Below, one piece after another: positions 14,845-27,000 of a DNA stretch of 64,000 bases (position 1 is the first letter of the stretch; each line of letters opens with the position of its first letter). The stretch is from Hybos culiciformis (taxonomy: Eukaryota; Arthropoda; Insecta; Diptera; Hybotidae). Made by a program: the position numbers and the translations under genes. The notes beneath the pieces are model-generated. The model saw nothing but the letters and a program-made list of their open reading frames with translations, was not told where the DNA came from and searched no databases. The DNA lies in the NCBI GenBank assembly GCA_964007475.1, contig OZ023273.1, forward strand, positions 20,137,557-20,201,556. Direction: 5' to 3'.

Positions 14845-15795
14845 AAATCAATTTTAAAACTATATTAAAAACTGGATTAATGAGTTCGTCATTTTATTCA
14901 CTAATAATCCTCTAACGAGAAATGAAATATATGGGTGTATAGTAGACAGATTATAGATAATAATAATTATGTAAAACAAATAAGAATGATGGACTTTTCC
15001 TCTTCCTATAACTAATTTAATTAAACTTCTAACTGAAAGGAAATTACACTCGAACTGTAATTAAAATATCAAACATAAAATTGACAGCTAATAGTTTTTA
15101 ATTGAAAAAAAAAATACGGAGCATAAGAGGATTTATCTATTTTCTTGATGTTATTAATCTCAATGCAATGAACAAAAAAGTTCATTCAGCTTACAATCAG
15201 AAATATTTAAAATATTTAGTTCGTTTCATAAAGAAATATATAGTTTTATTAATTGCAAAATTGATGATATGCATCGCTTGTTTAGGAAGCAAAAGAAAAA
15301 TAAAAATAGCGCGCAAAGAGAAAAACTTAAAGTTTATGCAGTCAAGACCATGGAGTAACCATGAAAAGGAAATTTAAGTCAAACTGCCTAGACATTTGAG
15401 CAGACGCAAGGTGTAGATATTTTTTATTATATGTTGTTATTTGGAAAATGCCTTAAAGAAAACAGTGCAAAAAAAAATGAAAAATAACATATGCAAGCAC
15501 TCAAATTCATTTCTTATTTTTCTCCTTCTTTCGCATAAAACATTGGCTATTTACCCTTTAGTATATTGCATTTTATATTTATTTATGTAAATATGTATAT
15601 TGCAATTATGTTTTTATATATTTAAAATACGTAAGTATAGTATATATTTTTACATAATTAAACTCTACCGCTATGGTAATGATATAGCAATTATCTTGTT
15701 TGATCGTTATTTTATTAACTATAAATGAATATTTTTATTAAAAGTATGAATAAAATTAAAAAAAAATTATGTGCAAAAGAGTTGGTGAATTGTGA

Positions 15796-15801
<6 letters not shown>

Positions 15802-15857
<56 letters not shown>
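15802..15857. repeat. (AT)28 microsatellite
   Basis: Uninterrupted alternating AT dinucleotides for about 56 bp. This produces the Ile-Tyr repeat frames seen on translation, which are not genes. Likely length-polymorphic and cruciform-prone. Confidence 0.95.
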
Positions 15858-15859
<2 letters not shown>

Positions 15860-16054
15860 ATGTTTATTCATAAAATTTGTTTTTATTTTAATCAAAGTCC
15901 AAATTGATTACCTATTTAATTTTTTTTCAGTTAATATAACTTTTTTATTTCACTATAATGACTGTATTCTTAAACAATGTGTATAATCTTGCGTAATGTT
16001 TTAAAAGCTTAAAACTATAAGTATTCAACAGCTTGGACGAGAATTTATTAGTTT

Positions 16055-16062
16055 ATCTAAAG
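16055..16062. repeat. Target-site duplication, left, hAT 16063-16734
   Basis: ATCTAAAG, identical to 16735-16742 on the other side of the element. An 8-bp target duplication is typical of hAT transposases. Confidence 0.92.
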
Positions 16063-16734
16063 CATGGGTGCACAAGTTTTTTAAGTGACGAGCCAAATTA
16101 AAATAAAACTATTTTACTGCGGGCCACAAGGAGAAAAATATTTTTTATTGTTTTTTATATACATATTAAATTTAACTTTTTTTTAATAATTTTGGAAATA
16201 TTTGGAATATTGTGTTGTAGCCAGTCCATTATACGAGATCGTAGCTTGCTTTTATTTATATTCATAATTGTGAAGATTTGTTCACATATATACGTTGAAA
16301 CAAAGATGCGTAACGTCCCGCCTTATCATATAAATTTGGGTACTTGTCCTTATCCAAACATAGAGAAAATTTTTCTTTGTTGCCGTCATTAAATTTTTCT
16401 TTGCAAGTATGTATATTAATTCCAATTGTAGCTAGTCCTTTCTTCTGGATTTATTGAAAAAGGATTCGAAAATACTTTAAAATCGAATATATATTTTTTA
16501 AAATCCTCGAATCATTTCTCAAAAATTTCTATTAATTTTCCAATCTTAATAACATATATTTTATCTTTATATTTTATCTTTAATAAAACTTTGGCAATTT
16601 GGGAAATGAAAAGATTGACCTTTCTTCTTTTCAAAGTAATAAAAAATAAAGTGCGGCCCTCCATGATGCATTTTGCAGCCCGCAGCTCATGGCTGCAAAA
16701 TGCATCATGGAGGGCCGCACTTTGTGCACCCATG
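16063..16734. mobile_element. Non-autonomous hAT transposon, 672 bp
   Basis: The left end begins CATGGGTGCACAAG and the right end, reverse complemented, begins CATGGGTGCACAAAG, giving a 13-bp terminal inverted repeat. Perfect 8-bp direct repeats ATCTAAAG flank it at 16055-16062 and 16735-16742. An 8-bp duplication with CA..GGGTGCACAA-type ends followed by a GCGGGCC-like subterminal motif (left at 16119-16126) is the signature of hAT-superfamily elements. No transposase with a BED finger or hAT dimerisation region is present; a 66-codon frame at 16192-16392 has no recognised domain. It must have been mobilised in trans. The right end carries a large perfect hairpin, listed separately. Perfect target duplications imply a fairly recent insertion. 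Confidence 0.92.
16648..16723. repeat. 33-bp perfect subterminal palindrome inside the hAT element
   Basis: Arms at 16648-16680 and 16691-16723 are exact reverse complements, separated by a 10-base loop. The arm starts AAAGTGCGGCCCTCCATG and ends TTTTGCAGCC. The outer edge of the hairpin overlaps the right terminal inverted repeat and lies 11 bp from the element end. Its G+C is far above that of the window. The 33-bp stem with no mismatch implies recent origin, gene conversion between the arms, or selection. Confidence 0.95.
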
Positions 16735-16742
16735 ATCTAAAG
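16735..16742. repeat. Target-site duplication, right, hAT 16063-16734
   Basis: ATCTAAAG, matching 16055-16062 exactly. Confidence 0.92.
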
Positions 16743-19700
16743 CAATGTAAACTCCCAGCAATGCTCCCCCAAAATGAGAATGTGGTTAAAAACAAATTTT
16801 CTTCATTTTTTATTTTAGCATAGTAATATTGATGAAATAAATAAATCAATTTCGTATACTCGACCTTCTACAAAAAATAATAAATACCGTATTTTTCATA
16901 GATAGGTACTTCGTTTTGACATTTATTTTTTGATAGACACATTGCTAGGTGTTTACATTACTTTGTTTGATCTGAGTGTATTAATTTTATTTTAAAAACA
17001 AATCATAAATGTGTTTGTAAATTTACAAAATTTATATGTTTTAAAGGAAGTCAAGAACAATTTAGTTAATAACATTTCCTTTTTAAATTAATAGCAGATA
17101 TTCTAGCTAAAAATGTAGTCCAAAATTAGTTCATTTTAAGAGACTTTCATCATTTACTTGTGTTAAAGATAAGATTTTTTAAAAAATCCAAAAATTGTTA
17201 CAGGTATGTAGAAAGTGAAAAATTCAAACTAGTTTCATATGTAAATGTACAAATTATTCATTGAAATTATTGTTTCAATAATTATTTAAATTTTGTTATT
17301 GTAAAAACTTAAGGGTCTGATATCAAAACAATAATAAATAATATGTAAATAATGTATTGATTATTGAAGTTCGAGAAAAAGTTAAAAGTATAGACTTATC
17401 GATAAAGGGTTGCCGAAAAAAAAAACCGGCGAGACACAAACAACTCCCAGTATTTCTTTTTCAAATTTCCTTTAATTAATCATTTGATAATTTAAAATAT
17501 TTACAACAATGTAAAATTATAGTTAAACATAAAATGTATACATATGTATATAATTCTTATTTCTCGACTGATTGATTCTTAAATTTTGCAGTTGTTTTTT
17601 TGGCAAATAAGAAATGTTTAATACGCATCTAAAATTTTTTTTTTTTTGTTTCACAATCGAAAAAACTTCTGAAAAAGAAAAGTGAGTTTTTTTTTCTTTT
17701 CTTTTCAATCCATAAAGACATGTCACGCTTCTAGTTAGAATGAAGTTTCATGTTACGCTTGAAATAGCAAGGGAAATACTTTTTTTTCTGTTTTTTTTTT
17801 TTATCTGAAGATATCAAAATGATACCCAAATCTGTTCTTATACTTTTTATGTTTCTATTTTATGTGTGTATAGATTTATATTAAAGCACAATATATTTTG
17901 TTATGCAATGTTATACAATTTTCTGAATTGAAAAATTTATAATAATATCTATATTTGTAAGTGCTTTACTTGTAAATTCAAGGTCTCCAGTGTTTGCAAG
18001 TGGTTTAATAAAAATAGAATGGAATTTCGTTATATTTTTGGGTATAGTAATGCGAAAAAAATCGATGATAAATTAATGAATGAAACATTAAGCCCGAAAT
18101 GTAAAATATTTAATTTTGTCGATATACATATCAAATTATATTCATTTAAGCTATAAGCTTGAATAATTGAATTTTAGATAATAAACAGACAGTGAATCTC
18201 CCGAAAATATTTAAAATCTACAATGGTATTTACCATAATTAGGAATAACAATATTTTATACATAACAAAATGTAAAAAAAATATTTTGTGATATGTATAA
18301 AATTTCTAAAAAAAAAAAAATACTGTTCAAAATTATTGAGGTTTTTGAATTGCACATAAAGAGTTATGCAATGGAAGTTAAATTTATCCAGAATTGTTAA
18401 CTTTATGAATTGAATGATAGTGACATTTCTTCTATTCTACCTATTTGTAACTTAAATACTATATATTTTTATTATGTTTATCTGCAAATAGTTCCAATGT
18501 TCAACACAAAATTAAGAACTTTTTAAATAATAATGTTTATATTCTTCTCGTGCTAATCAAAATATACTTGCACAGTGATGACATATAGAAAGGAATATTA
18601 CATGAAATTTGAAGATATTTGAATGCTCCCATTTGTCGATAAATTTCGAGAGATTACTGAAATGTGATACGCTGTATTTTTTTTTTTAATGAAATTCTAA
18701 GGACCCAAAAGTTTTGAGGAATAGGTATATTAAAATTAGTTTATTACAACATAAAATAAAAGTTTTATTTTGAAAATAATTTTAACTTTATTTTTCAGTT
18801 CAAAATGCAACTAACTTATATTAGACAGAAGATACTCTTATCATTAAAAAACAATGTTCAAATTTTGAGAAAAATTTTCAAATGTGTATTCTTATAAATT
18901 TTTTAAATAGATTGGTTCAAGATTTTCTTTCATTATAATTTCTTTTAATATAAAATGCTCATTTGGACACATTGATAATTCTAAAAACGTTTTAATTCAC
19001 ATATGACTGTTTTAAGAAAAATATCTAGTGGGTTTTATATTATTTTCTTTCTCCCCAAGATATATATAAAATATAATATATATATATATATTTTTTTTGG
19101 TTAATCTTCTTTCAAAAATAATAAATAAGATATAGAATTTTATTTCGAGAAATGATGAATGTAAAGCTAGAAATTTTAGATTTTAGTTTTTAATTTTTTT
19201 TGCCTGTACTAACGACATGACATAAAGAATTATTTTTTCATTTCTTGTAGCAATTTATACTATTTTTAATCGATGATTAAGAAATTTAAATTGTGCTGTA
19301 CGAATAAAACTAATGATTCGGAAGCTAAAATTATATTGCTAAGGATTTAATAAAAATTATATGTAATAAAAAATTCTCAATTTTTTTTTGGTAAGGTTAA
19401 TATTGTTATATGTTGTTGTAAACAAATTGTTTAAATGTTTAATTCTGAAAATGCTGAAACCTTACATGAATATAGAAGTCCATAGTTTCTTATGAGTTTA
19501 ACTGAAAAATTTGAAGAAAAGGTTAAATTTCTTTCAACTGCAATATTTTTATATTACATACCACATACTATAATATTATACATTGAAAAATACTGATATT
19601 ATAGTAATTTTCGAAAAAAAAAATAAATATAAATTAATTTAATTAAAAATGAAACCAACTTCTTTGTGGTATTTATATATATGCATGTTGTATCCTTTTT

Positions 19701-21481
19701 AAAATTCCCAACAGTATTATTGAAGGCAACCTTGAAATCTGAATATATATGATTTTTTGTCTTTTGTTTTTTGAATCATCTTCTTAAACTAAAATGAAAT
19801 CATCCCGCCATATAATTTTTTTTTTTTTTTTATTTAAGTTTAAACATTTTTTTCTCAGTTATGGTTGCCTTGTTAGTTGTCTTAAAAGTTCGTTTTTAAA
19901 GAAAACGGAAATGACAGCATCGCAAGAAAGTGAAACGAAGGAAATTTCTTCTTTGCCTCGTCTGGTTATTTTTTGGTGTGATATTTCTTTTTATTAAAAG
20001 AGAAAATATCTTAGTATTATTTTCAGGATATTATGCTAAAATGCTCTTTTATATAGTAATTCAAATAAATATAAATATTATACATATTTATACATATTCA
20101 TAAATTCATTTTATAATCATTAAGTTTAAATGGAATGAATAATAAAGAATATGAATAGAAATTTTACGCAAATATTCAAACAATTAAAATTGAAAGGGTT
20201 TGCACGAACCTTAAATATATAGTGATAAATATAATAAAATTAATTTATTATTACTATACGGATTAAAAATGTCTCTGTAATGAAAGCCGTCAGCGGTTCT
20301 ATAAGATCTCTTTGTCGAGAAAGATAGAAGCTAAATGCATGAAATTGGAGATAAGATTTCCAGCATTTCTACCCAATGTAATGAAATAAAATTTACGTTT
20401 CTAACCATTTTAGTATATTTTTTTTGAAAACTATTGAACTACAAACTATCTATATTAATACATCAGTGGATGCCTATAATTACAACATTACCTTTAAATT
20501 TCTTATGTTTATACACATTTTTTTTAAATATATAAATTGAAATTAATTATGCATTTTTCATTTAATAACAATTAATTTTATACATAAATACTGTACATCA
20601 GATAAGTATATATAGTAAAAATAAAAAAATTGATTTTGTATTGAAAAAAAAAATTGTATAATATTATATTTTTTATTTATTAAAAATAAAAATTAAAAAA
20701 AAATATAGTAATAATGTGTACAAAGAATTTTATTTTATTTTTTACATTTTGGATAAGGGATTGAAAATTGAAGTAGAAATTTAAGATGAAAAACTTTTTT
20801 CTTTTTTCGTATTTTTTTTTTTTTTGTATTTTGGGAAAAGGAAAAGATTTTGAATATAATGTATATATTTGTATATATATAAAATTTGAAAAGGAAAACA
20901 CAGAAATAGGGATTTTAAAAAATGTTGTTGTTATTTTATTTTTTTTTTGTCTTGTATTTTCTTTTAGATGTTATAAGAGGGTGGAAAGAAAATATTTCCA
21001 TTTTTAATTATGAAAGACAAAGGAAATTGTGTCACAATTTGAGTGATTTATTTGTTTGGAAATATGTCAAACTATTTTGTGATTTATTGTATTTATATTT
21101 ATATATTTTTTTTTTTTATGCTGTTTTCGTACATTTTATGTAATATTATTAGAGGAAATTTGAAGAAGACGCTAAAAATTTGATACCCATTTAAGTTTTA
21201 TTTTTTTTATTTTTCTGTAAATATATGTCGTATACATACATTTATATAAAAATTTCATTTTTTTTTTTAATTTTCGAAAAAGTTATTTCATCCCGCCGAC
21301 GAAGATTTTCACTTAAGTAATTGATTTTGTTTTTTTTTTTGAATATATATAGTATATACAAAATTTTTGTTTTTCCGACTGTCGTTTTCATTTCAAAAAC
21401 AAAAAAAAAAAAAAAACAGAAATAAGTAAATAAATAACATGGGATTTTTTCATTTTTCACATAAAACTTTTAATATTTTCA
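16743..21481. other. A/T-rich non-coding stretch
   Basis: No gene or bounded element is supported. A short G+C-richer piece at 17410-17450 (GTTGCCG...ACCGGCGAGAC) and another at 19905-19975 stand out from the background but lack splice signals or recognisable motifs. Confidence 0.5.
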
Positions 21482-21800
21482 CTTGAAACATTATTATTAT
21501 TAATATAAGAAGAGAAAGAGCTATGTATAACAGAGACATGATTGTTTGGTTTTTTAAAATGTACATAATGGTTTGGTTATCAAAAATATTATTAGCTTGG
21601 GAGTAATGTTGACATTGCCCTTTCCGTATAAATATTATTTACTTGAAATGTTATCAATAAGAAGTTGAGGCAAAGCTAAATATTTCCATATGATGTAGAA
21701 CAGAAACATTATTGTTGGTTGGACATAAAAAATATGTTTGTAGACGTATACATATTATTAATTATTATCTTGGGACTAATGTTGACATTGTCCGTAGACC
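21482..21800. repeat. Diverged ~165-bp tandem duplication, two copies
   Basis: Two direct copies can be matched by shared blocks in the same order: CTTGAAA..TTAT near 21482 and 21642; an ACAGA(G/A)ACAT..ATTGTT block near 21530 and 21700; and CTTGGGA(G/C)TAATGTTGACATTG near 21596 and 21770. Offsets are about 160-172 bp, so small indels have accumulated. No terminal repeats or target duplications were found; it looks like an old local duplication. Confidence 0.6.
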
Positions 21801-22395
21801 GATGTAAGGTAAGGTAGTTTCGATTATTACACACGATTGGTATTTATAATAATTTGTATATAATACCTACTGCATATTTGCATATTAATCTTACGTCCAT
21901 ATTATTGAACTAAGCCTGAGATTCATTAACATTATTTTAAACATGGATCAATATTCAAAACTGGCGCAATTATTATAGTATTATAATATAAAGGCTGAAA
22001 TTGAAAATAGTTTCGAAAAATCTATAATTTTTTTATCTTTTTAATTTCTAATCAAAAACTTTTGAATAAAAACATAATTTCAACTATTTTCAAAACTATA
22101 TATTCTGCTCATATATTTCTTATTGGATTTTTTTGTTTGAAAAAATATTTTAATATTTATTTCAACATTGGTTTTCCAAACTTTATTATTTCATACCTCA
22201 TTAACAATTCTATATTTGTATAATAATTGTTAGTGAAATTTAATATTTATGTAATTAATATATTTTTTTAAATACATATTTAAAAATTTTCCGTTAATAG
22301 ATTGCCTGAGTAATTTATTTAATTGTAATAATAAATTTTAACAAATTGGTTATAAAATATAAAAAAAAAATGCTTTTTATAGTTTTTTTTTCAGA

Positions 22396-22560
22396 AATCA
22401 ACTATTTTTTGTGTTAACATTGTTCTAGAGGTAATGCTTGGCTTAGGAAAAGAAAAAAGTAGAAGTAACAACAGCAGCAGCAGCGATAAAAAGCGTGCGA
22501 AACTAAAACACTTAATCATTCTTACCATAAAATTGGAAAAAAAATTAATACTCATTTGAT
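22396..22560 (+). CDS. Candidate coding exon, product unknown
   Basis: A T-rich tract ending TTTTTTTTTCAG (acceptor ends at 22395) is followed in phase 0 by an open frame of 54 codons ending at TGA 22558-22560. The start reads KSTIFCVNIVLEVMLGLG; the middle is KEKSRSNNSSSSDKKRAKL, a polar Asn/Ser run followed by a basic patch, coded by AAC/AGC repeats that are G+C-rich for this window; the end is Ile/Leu/Lys-rich and less convincing. GAG|GTAATG at 22429-22434 could act as a donor, which would make a 36-bp in-phase microexon (22396-22431). I recognise no family and see no partner exon, so this could be a chance open frame beside a good acceptor. Confidence 0.22.
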
Positions 22561-23511
22561 AAGAGCGGATAAAATTTAAAGAAAAAGTATTGCGCTCGCT
22601 GAAAGTAAAATTCAATGACCTTATTTTCTTAGTTAATTGAAATTCTTAGTATATGGATTTGTTTAATTCTAGTTGTTGAACTATAAGTGAATATATGATG
22701 AATATATTACGGATAATTATCTTTCAATACTATTTAGTGTTATTATAAACAACTAAAGATACATTATTTTCTGGCAGTACTAGCTGAAAATCTTACTTTT
22801 ACTGAATATACTCTAAAAACTAGTCCAGAAATGTGTGGAAAATGAATTTTAGCTTAATACTTGTAACTTCAAAATTATGTTTCTATAAATTTTGCGACTC
22901 ATAGAATTATTTTCTATGCACAACTCAATAAATTTCATATTAATTGGTTGCTGCCGAAGATTACATGTATGTTCTTAATTTGATTTAACCGACTTATATT
23001 TTAATTTTATAATTTTGTTTTTTTTTTTTTTTATTAAAAGGCGGCATAATCAAAAAGAATATATATTTTTTTTAACATTATAATAATAATGCCACACACA
23101 AACATTAATTTTTTTTTTTATTTCGTATTTTTTACATACATTTATATATATTATTTAGAAAACCATCAACAACAGGAGCAAAAACAATAGCTCATTGCTC
23201 CACAATAACAAAAAAATATATATAAGAGAAAAAAAATAACACTAAACCTATTGGGGGTAGTTCCATTTAAATGATGCGATGATGTTAGCGTGAGGAAAAA
23301 CTAAAGAATTTCATTGTTTTTTTTTTTCATTTTTTTTTATATTCTAGATTTATACATTATATTTTTTTTTATTCAAATTTAACTATATTATAAGTATAAG
23401 TATTTTTTTATTTATTTTTTTTATACAAATATATGAAAAATGTGAGCAAAAATTTAACGCTATTTAATTTTTCTACTTCACTTAATTTTTAAACACAATA
23501 GAATAGATTTG

Positions 23512-23541
<30 letters not shown>
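23512..23541. repeat. (ATA)n microsatellite
   Basis: About ten uninterrupted ATA trinucleotides in A/T-rich DNA. Confidence 0.9.
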
Positions 23542-23546
<5 letters not shown>

Positions 23547-23994
23547 CTAAAACTCGCAGAAACTTTTAAAGTTTTTACTTTAATCTTATTTACATATTTC
23601 TTTATTATTTTATTTTTTACAGAGAAAAATATATAAATTTCTTGTAAAAAATTGACCCTTGAATTTTAATTTTCCAAGCAAAAAAAAAAAAAAACAGAAA
23701 ACAGAAAAAAAATTAAAGGTTAACAGCTTTTTATTCATTTTCTTGAAAATTTTAATTTGAAAAAAAAAAAAAGAAAAATTAACATGGAAAAGGTTGAGCT
23801 CGAAAAGTCATAATATTTATATAAAGAAACGCAAAAATAATGATAAAAAAAAATCCACAAAAAGTTTTAATAAATTAACATTTATTTTTTTTGTTTGTTT
23901 GGTTAAATGACAAATAACTTTTAAACTTTGATTAATTAACAAATCAAATATTATAAATGTTAATTGTAACAAAAAAAAAAAGAGAGATAATTAA

Positions 23995-24099
23995 ATGATT
24001 ACCCCTGTTCCGGGTGATGCTATTATTTTATATACGGAGATTGAGGTTTCAAGTTCGCAGAACAGTGATCTAAAACTGGGATTTTTTTTTTTCAGTTGA
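23995..24099 (+). CDS. Short ORF in a G+C-richer island, product unknown
   Basis: An ATG-started 34-codon frame begins MITPVPGDAIILYTEIEVSS, continues SQNSDLKLG and ends in a Phe run from a T tract before TGA at 24097-24099. The part up to about 24080 has much higher G+C than its flanks, with mixed codons rather than poly-A/T composition. An in-frame TAA lies just before the ATG and no splice acceptor intervenes, so it would have to be a stand-alone small ORF or a decayed exon. The minus strand is also open across the island for about 25 codons. Coding status is doubtful; a conserved non-coding element is equally possible. Confidence 0.15.
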   Translation: MITPVPGDAIILYTEIEVSSSQNSDLKLGFFFFS

Positions 24100-27000
24100 A
24101 GTTGAACAACTTCAATTAATTGCTTTTACTAAATATATCTACATACTATATTCATATATGTTCATATGGTATAATATCAAGGAAAGTTAAATAAAAATTT
24201 AAGTCAAATTTCATTGGTTGCTAAAAATAATTTTAGAAAAATAATTATTTAACTCTTTCAAAAATGAAGTATTGAATTTTCATTTTAAGATTATTAGTAC
24301 TATACAGCTTGAATAAAAACGAGAAAAAGTTTTCGGCGAATATATCATATATCTATATGTCTTATTCAGTAAAATTATTTCATTCTTTTATATTTTCTGT
24401 CAAAATTTCTATTTCAATTACTACAGATGGTCGATTTACATTCAACATACAACTCTATTTTTACCAATATAAAAATTACACCAAAAACTTATGTGCATTA
24501 AATATTTATATTCATATAAGTATATTTATAATAGTTTTAATATATAACTCATATAAATATATATAATATTTTTTAATTTGAACCTGGTTAAACTTTTCGA
24601 GCAAAAAAAAAAGGTTAGAATAAAATAAAAAAAAAAAACAAATATAATGAACTTGGGAATATCTGAAACCTGTCTAAAAAATAAATAAAAAACAAAAATA
24701 ACATCTCTAGCATGTATGTACAAAATAAAAACAAAAAAAAAAACCATCCTTTTTTTCTTAAATTACATATTTTTGAATATCAAAAATAATGCCTGAATGG
24801 AAACAAACAAAAACAAAAAAAAAAATAAGAAGCAAACAAACAAACAATATTTTCAACTTTCTTTAAAAGGGAGCAAAAACTTTGAAAAAAAAAAAAAACA
24901 AAAAAATCAATTGAATTATGCCAACATGATATAAATTTATTTATAAATATAAAAATATCTACATAATATAAAAATATATATTTATGTACAAGCATAAGTA
25001 CCCATTAAGTTATCTCTACATATGAGTGTTGTTTTGTATATATATATATATAAGTTTGTTTTTCTTCCATATTTCATAAAAAATATCCTGAATATTTTTT
25101 GTCTTACTTTCACACCACATTCATCATTTTCAGCTGTTGTCTTGTTTATTTTTTTTCATTTTCCCATATTTATAAAATTTATAATATTTTTGTTATTTTA
25201 GAAGAGGAGAAACATAAAAAGAAACATAAATTCGGATTTTGGGAAATTTTTAAATTTCTCCTATTTAGCATGAATGAATTTTTTTTTTTTTTGTGTTTCG
25301 GAGATTTGTCGGCAGAACGTAGAATTATTATTATTACTCATTGTTATTATTATAGGACTTTATTTTTAAGAAGGACGAAAATATCTTCTTTTTTTTTCGA
25401 ATTTACTTTTCATTTTCACGTATTTAAAAAAAAAATAAAAAAAAGGACATTTGTGCATAAAAATCAATTGGAGAAATTATGAAAATAATAAATAATGGCT
25501 GCGCGATAAAATAAACAGCTGGGTTTCACCACAAGTGTTAGGTATAATAATTTTATTTAAAATATTCTTTTTTTTTAAATATATATTCTGTTTATAAATG
25601 AGAAAAAGAAAACATAATTTTCTTTTGATATAAAAAAGCTGTATTTTATTTTCTTGTTGCATGATAAAAGGTTATTTACACGTGTGAATTCTGAATTCAC
25701 ATAAAAACGTTATTATAGGTATAAATTTTTATTTTATTTTTTTTTTTTGCCTGGTGATCAGTTTGTAAAAATTTTCAATTCATATTGGCAGAATTTTTTT
25801 CATTTCTCTGTAGTTAAAAAATGAAAATATTGTGCTGTGTTTTGTATTCAAAACCATAAATTAAGGATGTGCGAATTTAATGTGAATTTTAATTTATTTA
25901 GCATAACAAAATGCAATTTAATGTTGAATGCAAATAATTTTGCTGGCGGGTATTATAAAGTTGTTATTTTTTTTAATGAATGGAAATTGAAAATAATATT
26001 AACTAATTTTTTTTATTTAACAGCAGAATACAAAAAAAGAATTAAAGTCAATTAACATTGATAAATTCTACGTTTAATTAAAAAAAAAAAGGAAATGACA
26101 TTGAGCTTAAAATAGTAATACAAATTATTATAATAACCATAATTATTGTATCTTAAAGAAAATATTAACACTCTTTGAATTGGGTGTGATTATATATAGG
26201 TACGGTACCTGCTAACATGAAAAGAACGAAAGTGCCATATAATAATCATAGTCGAACAGTATAATAATTAATTCTATGGAGGTCAATTGTAGATGCACTT
26301 GATTGTCTATTTGTTCTCAAGAAATCAGAGTTTTTATGTACCTAATATGTAATTGATAAAAGAATAAAAATATGGAAATTTCTTCCCAATTATTGTAAAT
26401 ATTACAAATTATTTTTATTTTGTTTTAAAAAATAAAATAAATAAAAAAAAAAGCAATAGTCATAAATTTCTTATGTATTTTCTTTTTCTTTTTTTTTCTA
26501 CATTATTACAGAGTAATTGAGTTAAAATGATGAAGAAAAAAAGTAATACTTTATTATATTGTTAAAACAAATTTGTGCAAAAGATCATGACATTTTATTA
26601 AGGTAAAAGCGATTTTATTAAATTGATTGCATAATTGAAATTGTTATTGTCCATTATATATAAATACAATTATAATATATAAACTACACAGTTTTTTTTT
26701 TGTTTTTAGATGTAATTCCTCCTTCACTCTTTCCACAAAAGAATATATATACATATGTATACGAAGATTTTGTGTATACATTTTTGTAAAAGATTTTTGT
26801 TTTTATTTTATAAACCTGAATTAAATCTATAATGATTTTTAAAATATGTATATTGCACACTTAAAATCAATTTAATGTATATATGTATCTTTTATTTGAT
26901 GTAAGTAATATCATTTTCTTTTAGTTTCATCAGCTATATACACTGATTTGGAAAACAAAAAATAATAAAATAAAACAAATATAATAATCAATATGCTTTA

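Noticed and set aside
15725..15986. Ile-Tyr repeat ORFs
   Set aside because: Translation of the (AT)n microsatellite.
16192..16392. 66-codon ORF inside the hAT element as a transposase remnant
   Set aside because: No BED zinc finger, RNase H-like or dimerisation motif is visible, and the frame is compatible with chance.
25099..25482. 127-codon ORF
   Set aside because: Phe/Lys/Ile-dominated low complexity produced by T and A tracts; no domain or splice support.
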